Source: Hippasteria phrygiana (Eukaryota; Echinodermata; Asteroidea; Valvatida; Goniasteridae). From it: a DNA stretch of 64,000 bases. The position numbers and the translations under genes were made by a program. The notes under the pieces were generated by a model. It saw only the letters and a program-made list of their open reading frames with translations, searched no databases and was not told the DNA's origin. Shown in pieces: positions 56,897 through 64,000 of the stretch. The DNA is taken from positions 186,001-250,000 of the forward strand of contig JAZGUH010000935.1 of assembly GCA_037893225.1 (NCBI GenBank), read 5' to 3'. Numbering within the stretch: the stretch's first letter is position 1; each line of letters starts with the position of its first letter.

Positions 56897-57101
56897 TGAA
56901 CCCTAACAGTACTCAATCCGTCAAAACCCAGCAGCATGTTTGGTTTGAATCTGTCAGGATGGGTACTAGACCCCGAAACTGAGTTTGGCATACCACCAGA
57001 ATCAGAGTCCAGCAATTTGTGTGTACAGTTTACCATATGGTGTTTGAATTTGCAAGGATGGGTATGGCTCCTAGTAAATTATACTGGGGAGTTGGGGTTA
57101 A
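56897..57101. mobile_element. TTAACCCTAACAGT element, copy 1
   Basis: Shares CCCTAACAGTACTCAA, CAGCATGTTTGGTT, GGTATGGCTCCTAGTAAAT and the end GGGGTTAA with 60791-61007. It ends 49 bases before the SH3 exon. Confidence 0.65.
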
Positions 57102-57150
57102 TATATTTGGAAGATTGTATCCAATTCTGTTTTTGTTTCTGTACATGTAG

Positions 57151-57282
57151 GTGTATGTGAGGGCATTCTTTGACTATAACCCAGATCATGACAGTCTGCT
57201 TCCATGCCCTGAGGTAGGCCTTGCCTTCAAGAAAGGAGAAATCCTCAGCATAGTTGACAGAGAGGACCAGAACTGGTGGCAG
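57151..57282 (+). CDS. MAGUK exon: SH3 domain N-terminal part
   Basis: The acceptor ATGTAG ends at 57150 and the donor GTACGT starts at 57283; phase 0 both ends, 44 codons. The reading VYVRAFFDYNPDHDSLLPCP and EVGLAFKKGEILSIVDREDQ, NWWQ follows human VFVKCHFDYNPYNDNLIPCK, EAGLKFSKGEILQIVNREDP, NWWQ. The ALYDY-like motif is FFDY, and the paired Trp of the specificity pocket are present. The intron before it (about 7.8 kb) is the largest in the window. Confidence 0.97.
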
Positions 57283-57721
57283 GTACGTCTGACGATACAA
57301 AAAACCCTAGAGGTGCACTCCCATTTACCTTAGTGTAAGATCCATTAACTACACAGTGAAAAAATATTTATCCAGGAGTCTCTCAGTTTTTATTACACTA
57401 CAATTTTTGGCAGGTCAGCCGATGAGAATTTTTGCTAATTGTCCCCAGAGAGTACCACCCCTGAAAATGTGGTTTTTCCCAAACCGGCTAGCTGCCATTT
57501 TTTATACAGCATCCCTCCACTTGCCCAGCCAAATAGCACCAATTTTAAAGCCAAAATTTATGAAGTCTTCACAAAAGTTGAAGCACGGAACACCCAGGTT
57601 ATGATAGCTGATCATAATTACACAATTTATGAATTGCATGACCCCATAAGCTTACATTGTCTGTAGAAATCGATTCATGGATGTTTGTCTATCAAAGATA
57701 TATAATTTGTTGTTTATGCAG
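57283..57721. other. Short MAGUK intron
   Basis: 439 bases between the two SH3 exons, with no repeat recognised. Two open frames here are random. Confidence 0.6.
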
Positions 57722-57830
57722 GCATACATTCTGAACCGAGGAGGTCCAACAGGCTTAATACCCAGTGTCGATTTGGAAGAACGGAGGCGTGCTTTTGTTC
57801 CAAAGGAAAACATCTATACAAGACAGACAG
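57722..57830 (+). CDS. MAGUK exon: SH3 C-terminal part and start of HOOK
   Basis: The acceptor GCAG ends at 57721. The exon leaves phase 1 at 57830 with a weaker donor (GTTACT). It encodes AYILNRGGPTGLIPSVDLEE, RRRAFVPKENIYTRQT; human MPP6 has GGSAGLIPSQFLEEKRKAFV here. GLIPS is the conserved final SH3 strand. The donor departs from consensus, but the phase and the downstream partner fit. Confidence 0.93.
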
Positions 57831-58261
57831 GTTACTAAGAATTCTGAGCACATTAATTCCTCTCTTGTCTTGTCTTCCACCTTCTAGGCCCAAACCAGGC
57901 ACCATCACTTCATTCCATTAATGTGGAATTGAATCATAAATTTTTAGAAAAATGAACGTAAGGCCTTTTTACACATTCAAAAATCTCCGAGTTGGGCAAG
58001 TATCAAACCATGTGATTTTTCTCCTCTTGTGCTACACCGTTTTGCTAGTTATCAACTTGGAGCTCACTCGGCTACAACAGGTTAGATCATGACCAAAAAC
58101 AAAAATGATAATTTTTAATCCGCAAGCTTACTGTTTATAAAGACGATACGGTACCAAGTCTCCTGAGAAATGCATGTATTCCCATCTGAAATGCTTTCAT
58201 CATCGAGAAAAGTACGTCTGACAACCGTAAACAAATGCTGTGGCTTAGTTTTGATTGCAAC

Positions 58262-58588
58262 AATAAGCTGGTTCGGTATCTCAAAGGTTATTCGGGATAA
58301 AATTGCTGACATGATGTCATGCCATGTTACGTGAATGCCCTTTCTGATTGAATTTAACACGTGCGCGTTGTGCGACCGCCTTCTGCATTCACACGCGCGC
58401 ATTGGGTCACGCAGGTCATTCGGGATAAAATGTCAGTGTTGTGACCAAGTCATTTTTTTCCTCAAGTCAAGTCTCAAGTCAAAAAAAGTGCGACTCGAGT
58501 CCGATTCAAGTCCAGTCAGCAAGTCAAGTCAACAAGACTGTAAAATGTCATTGTGTACATGCACAGTTGAAATACCGAACTGGCTTAT
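58262..58588. mobile_element. MITE with AATAAGCNNGTTCGGTAT ends, copy 2, with insertion
   Basis: AATAAGCTGGTTCGGTATCT at the left and AATACCGAACTGGCTTATT at the right. Orientation is inverse to 43240-43459. It is interrupted by the next element. Confidence 0.75.
58426..58548. mobile_element. 107-bp hAT-like MITE with exact 8-bp duplication
   Basis: TAAAATGT at 58426-58433 and 58541-58548; element 58434-58540. Ends CAGTGTTGTGACC and (inverse) CAGTCTTGTTGAC. The interior is AAGTCAAGTC and GACTCGAGTC-type repeats. Confidence 0.85.
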
Positions 58589-59013
58589 TGAAATAAGTAG
58601 ATATGAACACACACAAAATCACTGTAGTCAAACGATGGTTTTTCAGTATTTATATGTACCATCTATATGTAGTAAGAGAGAGTGAGCCCCCCACCCACCC
58701 CCCCCCATTGGCAATATTTTGCCTTATTTTTTTCTTTTAAAGAAATCCAAAGTGGCGCACATCACAAACAGTTCTAATACCCCCCCCCCCTTCAAAACAT
58801 TTTTCAGAGGAAAAAACCAAGGGCCAATTTTTTTCCAATTTTATTTTTAGTATTACATGGAAACAATTGTTGCACATTTACGTGCCATGTACCCCAAGGC
58901 TGTAAGTGTTTTGAAGATGAGACCTGAAGACAAATCTCTTTGGTTTCCTGAATGCAGGCATGCATGCATGCATGCTTGCTGTTCAACTTCACCAGCTTAT
59001 TTTGTCATCCGAG
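58589..59013. other. MAGUK intron, nothing recognised
   Basis: Two C runs (58688-58706, 58780-58790) and a CATGCATGCATG string; no gene. Confidence 0.4.
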
Positions 59014-59271
59014 TTAGTTTACAGTCTTGTTGACTTGACTTGCTGACTTGAACTCGAGTTACATTTGAGTCACAATTTTTTTTTACTTGAGACTTGACTT
59101 GAAATGGACCTGGCTTGACTTGAATAAATTTGACTTGCTAACATTAACACTTTGTAGAATAGACACAAACTTTTGGGCGTAAGCACATATCAGTTGACAA
59201 AACCCGGCAAAATGTGACTTGCGGCTTGACTTGACTTGAGAAAAAATTACTTGGTTACAACACTTAGTTTG
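59014..59271. mobile_element. hAT-like MITE, CAGTCTTGTTGACTTGACT end
   Basis: Element 59022-59263; flanks TTAGTTTA and TTAGTTTG (one mismatch). Arms of GACTTGACTTG repeats. Inverse-oriented relative of 58434-58540, less internally deleted. Confidence 0.7.
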
Positions 59272-59459
59272 TCAAAAAGTGTTATAACATATTCCTAACA
59301 TAGAATTTGGCAAGTAAAATCAACTGAATGCCCAGAGTACTATCAGCTTTAAAATATATTGGTATAATCTGAATACATAATGATCAGTGTAATGCAATCA
59401 TAATGCCAGGCTAGGTTTTTACCAATCACTGCCTTATCTTGTATTCTACATTGCAACAG

Positions 59460-59687
59460 TAGCATGTGGCCTTATACAAAGCAAGAGACGACGCCATGAG
59501 CGCTACCAGACGCGCAAGAACTACGAGTTTGACCGCAGTGACATCGTCATCTATGAGGAGGTCCAAGAGATGCCACCATTTAAGCGAAAGACCTTGGTCT
59601 TACTGGGTGCGCAGGGAGTAGGGCGAAGAATCCTGAAGAATAAACTCATCGATTCCGACTTGAAGCGGTTTGGTACTGCCGTAGCTC
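59460..59687 (+). CDS. MAGUK exon: HOOK and start of guanylate-kinase-like domain
   Basis: The acceptor AACAG ends at 59459 and the donor GTAAGT starts at 59688; phase 1 both ends. It reads VACGLIQSKRRRHERYQTRK (basic HOOK cluster, the place where p55 proteins bind 4.1-type FERM domains), NYEFDRSDIVIYEEV, QEMPPFKRKTLVLLGAQGVG, RRILKNKLI. The kinase P-loop GxxGxGK is here GAQGVGRR: the catalytic Lys is replaced by Arg, as in MPP2/MPP6, consistent with a non-catalytic peptide-binding fold. Confidence 0.97.
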
Positions 59688-59924
59688 GTAAGTACAAGTT
59701 CAATCGTCGAAATGTTTCTTAAAATTGTTCCCCCACAAATCCGTACTTCAGGGGCGAAATTTCTCCTGATTTTAGGATTTTGGTGAGACGCCTTTCAGAT
59801 TTTCGGAAGATTTTTGGTCCTTATATTGTTTTTATCCTTCCAAAATTACCTGTACCCTAAAACAGTTTTTTTAATTTTTATTCTAATTACCATATTTTGT
59901 GCAATTTCAAACCATATAGTGCTT

Positions 59925-60176
59925 GTGTCCTTGAGCAAGGCACTTTGTCACAAGTTGCTTCTCTCCACCCAGGAGTAAATGGGTACCTGTGAGGGCAGTG
60001 ATGGTTATGTGTTTGATTAGCCCATGTGCGCTAAACTTGCAGCAAGGGCTGTATACTCCCCAGGAAGCTGAGAAGGTTTCAGGAATGATTAATGTGCCCG
60101 ATGACCAGGGGTAATAATATTTGTAAAGCGCTTTGATCTTGCTAAAAGCGCATTATAAGAACCTGTATTATTATCT
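59925..60176 (+). repeat. SINE body and 3' tail (family 2)
   Basis: GTGTCCTTGAGCAAGGCACT, TCTCTCCACCCAGGAGTAAA, TGGGTACC, and the tail GTAAAGCGCTTTGATCTTGC, a 3' end common in invertebrate SINEs. The tRNA head is missing. Confidence 0.6.
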
Positions 60177-60435
60177 CTCAGTAGAAAATGCAATTTCCTT
60201 GTGCATTTTTCAGCAACACCTCAGCAACACCATACAAAATTAAATGCCTTTGAATTTTTCGTGGATTTCTCATTTTCCTCAAATTTCACCCCTGATACTT
60301 GTTTGAAACATTCACTTGCTATTTTTCACTAAGTTATAAAAGCAAAAAAGTAGAAAGGAAACAAAATATATCCTAAATACAACTGAAAACTTTGTGATGT
60401 GTAAAGCTGTCTAAAACATCAACTTGAACTCAACC

Positions 60436-60658
60436 TTAACCCCTTGAACCTGGTAATACCGGGTATTTCATTGGGGGCGCCAGGCCGGGTTATGCAGCCA
60501 AGCGAAACGGAAACGAGAGGCTTGTGCAGCCAAGCATAACATACACAATACCCCAATAATGGATTGAAAATGCAGAAATTGGCATTTATAGACGTCAACC
60601 GGCCAGGTGGCAATTTTCAATCTGCACATATTTGGGTCAACCGTATGCAAGGGGTAAA
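60436..60658. mobile_element. Diverged CCCCTTG-family TTAA MITE
   Basis: TTAACCCCTTGAACCTGGTA ... CGTATGCAAGGGGTAAA. Close to 33127-33321. Confidence 0.7.
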
Positions 60659-60790
60659 ACTAATCAGTTATATTTGTCAATTTGACAAGGAATTTTTATT
60701 TTTTTCAAGTAAGTTTGTGTACATAGGTTCTGAGATGAACCGTTGGTTTTTAATCAACATTTTGACCAGTGTGCTCTGATTACCGGTAAT

Positions 60791-61007
60791 TTAACCCTAA
60801 CAGTATTCAACCCGTCAAAACCCAACAGCATGTTTGGTTGGAATCTGTTAAGATGGGTACTGGACCCCCAAACTGATAGTCCTTTACACTGAGTTTGGCA
60901 TACCACCAGAATCAGAGTTGAACAATTTGTGTGTACATATATATGGTGTTGGATTTTGCAAGGATGGGTATGGTTCCTAGTAAATTGTACTAGGGAGTTC
61001 GGGTTAA
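60791..61007. mobile_element. TTAACCCTAACAGT element, copy 2
   Basis: TTAA edges. Near copy of 56897-57101. Confidence 0.7.
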
Positions 61008-61301
61008 GGAGACAATGACCAGAACACACTGGTCAAAATGTCGAGTTTAAACCATTCATTCTAAGAACCTATAAAAACCTCACAAAAGACACTTATTACT
61101 CAGTGTCACCGCAAATCTATTTTTTATGATCATCATTGGCTTTCATTATAGCCTTCTGTTTCAGAATTGTTTTTAAGCTTTCATACATGTAGTTCCGGTG
61201 GAAATACATGCTAAAACTGTAAGATTTGCTAAACCTAACCCCAATCATCATAGGGTACATGCAAAATCATATTAAAATTGGGGGATTTGGGACTGTTATA
61301 G

Positions 61302-61654
61302 TTAACCCTAACCTTCCCATATCCTCTGCCAAAAGGAGGAATTTGGAGGATTGATAGTCTTTGGAAGTTGACGCATTGGAAGAATTTGCAGGATTGAGGG
61401 CATAAGAGTATTTTGGAGGAAAATGGAGGATCCAGGTCATCGGGCCCAATCTGATGCTGGTCGATTTCAAGGGATTGAGGTTTACTGGGGTGTTCAAGAA
61501 AACCTCTAGAGGATTTTGGAGGATTCATGCAATGGTCCCCATAAGAGGATTTTGGAGGATTCAGGTTACATGCAGTTTTAACACTTTGAAATCAGAGGAT
61601 GTTGGAGGATTCAGGTTACTTGGAGGAAACAAATATGGAGGGAGTTTGGGTTAA
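61302..61654. mobile_element. TTAACCCTAACC element rich in GGAGGATT
   Basis: TTAA edges, start CCCTAACCTTCCCATATCC, end GGGAGTTTGGG. Many TTTTGGAGGATTCA units. A further relative adjoins it on the left (about 61231-61303). Confidence 0.7.
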
Positions 61655-61689
61655 TGGAACAAAATTGATCCTTGTTTGTTTTTGATTAG

Positions 61690-61892
61690 ACACATCACGT
61701 CGCCCCAGGGAGGGAGAGGAGAATGGCCTGGACTACTACTTCTCTCTGCGTGTGGAGATGGAGGAAGACATCCGACAAAACCGATTCTTGGAGTATGGAG
61801 AGTATGCAGGCAATCTGTATGGCACAACATATGATGCAATACGGACCATCAATCGATCAGGCAAGATGTGCGTGCTGGACATCAACCCTCAG
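61690..61892 (+). CDS. MAGUK exon: guanylate-kinase-like domain, middle
   Basis: The acceptor GATTAG ends at 61689 and the donor GTATGG starts at 61893; phase 1 in, phase 0 out. It encodes HTSRRPREGEENGLDYYFSL, RVEMEEDIRQNRFLEYGEYA, GNLYGTTYDAIRTINRSGKM, CVLDINPQ. The TSRRPR, EYGEYxGNLYGT and LDINPQ blocks match MPP2/MPP6. A TTAA-flanked element ends at 61654, only 35 bases before the exon. Confidence 0.97.
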
Positions 61893-62185
61893 GTATGGGC
61901 AAGTTATGTGGCAGGAGTAAATATAACGAGCTAAAAAAAAAAAAGGGAAAAAGGAGAGGGAGTCGGGGATAGAAGTGCATGTGTGTTTTATCAGGATGAG
62001 TTAAGTACAGTCAACTCTTGACATAAAGTGCACTCTGAGGGCCATGTCACATGAGGCAGTTCACAGGCAATTGTTTTCAGGCATTCTCCAAGAAGCAAAG
62101 CATTCACATTTCACTTTTTTTTTTACAAATGTTGGTTTTGTCAATACACTGTCAGAAAATGTCTTTTGTGCAACCCAAGCATTCC

Positions 62186-62674
62186 TTAAATGTAGTGTAC
62201 ATGATTGGTCATTGTAGCAATTTTCAGAAATGGGCGGATTTGGGGGTTAGTATTTTATAGGAATTATCGTTCCACTGACCTGTTCAAAGTTTTGCGCTGT
62301 TGGATGGCGTAAAAAAAACGAGAGAAAAACGGCGCCCGTTTTCAACCGTCGGGCGGATGATAGCCTTCAGTCAAGGCGCACGTGGCTACCTGGACACGTG
62401 ACGCGCCCCGAATGCCAGCGTGGGGGCGCGCCACTCGTCCGGGTAGCCACGTGCGCCTTGACTAAAGGCTACAGGGCAGTTTTCCAATGATTTCCAGATG
62501 GAAATCGTAGGAAAACGATATAAATTTCCACTTTTCTTGACAACGACAGCACACCTGGTGCCATCATTTCACAGGATGATTGAGACTACTATTAACTTAC
62601 AGTCTAGTAAGGTATTTCGTAATAATTCAGTAAAAAAAAATTGAAGGATTACCAATCGTGTACACTACATTTAA
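62186..62674 (+). mobile_element. TTAA-flanked element with ATGTAGTGTACATGATTGG ends, copy 3
   Basis: TTAA/ATGTAGTGTACATGATTGGT ... ACCAATCGTGTACACTACAT/TTAA. It contains a strong inner inverted pair (AGTCAAGGCGCACGTGGCTA and inverse). Confidence 0.85.
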
Positions 62675-62929
62675 GCCTGCAGTGCTGGTGGTTGCCTCCA
62701 AGTTGCCGGAAAAATTCGCCTCGTGTGACTAGGCCTTAACAACAAAATACTGTTGCCAAGAATGCAAATCAAAAGTCTCAGATTCGAAATTGTTGGTTTT
62801 CTTTGTTGTTTGTCATATTATAACAAAGTTTGACTGGTCCCATCGATTTTGGTATGAGAGTTGACTATAAAAGCCCCCTGTAAATAGACAAATAAGGTGA
62901 AGCCAAAAAAAAAGAAAAGTTAAACGTAG

Positions 62930-63415
62930 TGTACACGATTGGTAATCCTCCAATTTATTTTTTACTGAATTATTACGAAATACCTTAGTAGACTGTAAGT
63001 TAATAGTAGTCTTGAACATCCTGTGAAATTATGGCACCAGGTGTACTGTCGTTGTCAAGAAAAGTGGAAATTTATATCGTTTTCCAACGTTTTCCGGCTG
63101 GCAATCGTTGGGAAAACTGCTCTGTAGCATTTAGTCGAGGCACGCGTTGCTACCCGGACGAGTGGCGTGCCCCGGACATGATGGCATATCCGGGGCGCGT
63201 TATGTGCCCAGATAACCACGCGCGCCTTGACTAAAGGCTATCAACCGCCTTACGGTTGAAAACGAGCGCTGTTTTTCTCTAGGTTTTGTTTCGCCATCCA
63301 ACAACGCAAAACTTTGAACAGGTCAGTGGAACAATTTTTCCTATAAAACACTGACCCCCAAATCCGCCCATTTCTGAAAATTGCAACAATGACCAATCAT
63401 GTACACTACCTTTAA
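62930..63415 (-). mobile_element. TTAA-flanked element, copy 4 (inverted)
   Basis: TTAA/ACGTAGTGTACACGATTGGT ... ACCAATCATGTACACTACCT/TTAA (allowing one base). Opposite orientation to copy 3, 255 bases away, so the pair can fold into a long hairpin. Confidence 0.85.
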
Positions 63416-63934
63416 GCATCCCCGCCCGCTTCCTTTTAGAGGGCCGCCCGGATTTTAAAAAAATTTACCAGTGGAAAATGAGTTAACAAAACAAAACAAA
63501 ATAATGTCACTTGGCCTAATACAAGCCCATTTATGTTCCGTGTGTTCACTGTCTGACTTCCAGCTGCTACAGTTGTACTACAAAAGTACATTATACCTCA
63601 GAAATGGATGTGGGTAATAAACATAGCTTTTGCAATGCATAATGTTGGAAACAAGTCTTTGTGCTTTTCAATTTTGTGCATAAATCTGTGGGGGGGGGGA
63701 AATAAGTGGCAATGCATTTCTGTAGGACCGTGTTTGGATCCAATATGTTACATGGGTGTGTTATGTTGGAATGACCTCACACTATTACCAAGGCTTGGAA
63801 AAGTTGTACAAATGAATCAAAGTTGTACGTCTGGTAATTTACAGTATTTTCCTGAGGTACAGATTCTGCACAATCTGGGACAGTCTGCTTCATGTCATAT
63901 TGGATGTACAATCATTGTTTGTCTATCTTTGCAG
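63416..63934. other. MAGUK intron before the last exon
   Basis: No repeat recognised. A G run at 63690-63700. Confidence 0.5.
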
Positions 63935-64000
63935 TCATTGAAGTTGTTGAGAAACAGTGAGTTTCTACCACTGGTGGTATTCATTAAAGCACCAGAGTTA
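63935..64000 (+). CDS. MAGUK exon: guanylate-kinase-like domain, cut by window edge
   Basis: The acceptor TTTGCAG ends at 63934. The frame runs to the last base: SLKLLRNSEFLPLVVFIKAP, EL. Human MPP6 has ALKVLRTSEFMPYVVFIAAP, EL at this place. The exon is truncated only by the window, and the native stop lies to the right. Confidence 0.95.

Larger units (their letters stand above)
29692..64000 (+). other. MPP2/MPP6-type MAGUK gene (gene span, 3' end outside window)
   Basis: This is a p55-type membrane-associated guanylate kinase orthologous to the vertebrate MPP2/MPP6 (PALS2) pair and Drosophila varicose. These are cortical scaffolds at cell junctions and synapses: L27 domains pair with LIN7 or other MAGUKs, PDZ binds membrane-protein tails, and HOOK binds 4.1-type FERM proteins (known of the family). 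The shortest in-frame splice form reads 485 residues to the window edge. Rough order: leader 1-19, tandem L27 about 25-125, PDZ about 148-233, SH3 about 240-305, HOOK about 306-350, GUK-like from about 360 onward. Diagnostic blocks are GLLHVGDIIKEVNG in PDZ and YEEVxxMPPFxRKTLVLLGA at the HOOK/GUK boundary, found in MPP2/MPP6 but not MPP3/MPP7 or MPP5. Human MPP6 is about 540 residues, so roughly the last 80-100 residues are missing on the right. Confidence 0.95.

Noticed and set aside
29692..64000. Assignment of gene 2 to MPP7 or MPP5/PALS1
   Set aside because: The HOOK/GUK blocks YEEVxxMPPFxRKTLVLxGAQGVGRR and the PDZ block GLLHVGDIIKEVNG fit MPP2/MPP6, whereas MPP7 and MPP5 differ at these places.

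Overview
This is a piece of animal nuclear DNA: coding sequence sits in short exons with GT/AG borders, separated by introns of up to about 8 kb packed with transposon debris. Two genes, both on the + strand, account for all the protein-coding sequence I can support. The clear orthology to vertebrate families, the dense MITE/SINE load and the texture suggest a marine invertebrate, most likely a deuterostome (echinoderm, hemichordate or amphioxus-like); the species cannot be fixed from sequence reading alone.

Gene 1 (1322-15187) is the 3' part of WAC, a nuclear adaptor with a WW domain and a coiled coil. Six exons are present and their phases agree across every junction. The last three encode the conserved C-terminal coiled coil and end at a stop at 15185-15187. 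The WW-domain exons lie upstream of the window. A 3' UTR follows, with candidate poly(A) signals at 18583 and 20755.

Gene 2 (about 29692 to beyond 64000) is a membrane-associated guanylate kinase of the p55 group, closest to vertebrate MPP2/MPP6 (PALS2) and Drosophila varicose. Exons encode, in order, an N-terminal leader starting MPVA as in MPP2, two L27 domains, a PDZ domain, an SH3 domain, a basic HOOK, and most of a guanylate-kinase-like domain with a degenerate P-loop; the last part lies past the right edge. Two exons look optional: a 77-nt exon at 34690 whose inclusion is tied to a choice between two acceptors 2 nt apart, and a 24-nt microexon at 49330.

The rest is mobile DNA. I can delimit many non-autonomous DNA transposons from inverted ends and target duplications: several TTAA-flanked (piggyBac-like) families with ends starting CCC, hAT-like elements with exact 8-bp duplications, TA-flanked Tc1/pogo-like elements, a 9-bp-duplication element inside a LINE relic, and foldback elements. 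There are also two tRNA-derived SINE families and LINE 3'-end relics. Many elements are nested. No transposase gene was recognised, so mobilising enzymes must be elsewhere.

The most unusual signal is a group of tiny perfect or near-perfect palindromes (20-51 bp), most with ends CATGGAG/CTCCATG, flanked by 7-bp direct repeats and twice found side by side with the flanking repeat present three times. They look like mobile or templated insertions far shorter than ordinary MITEs. I saw no other candidate for a new system.
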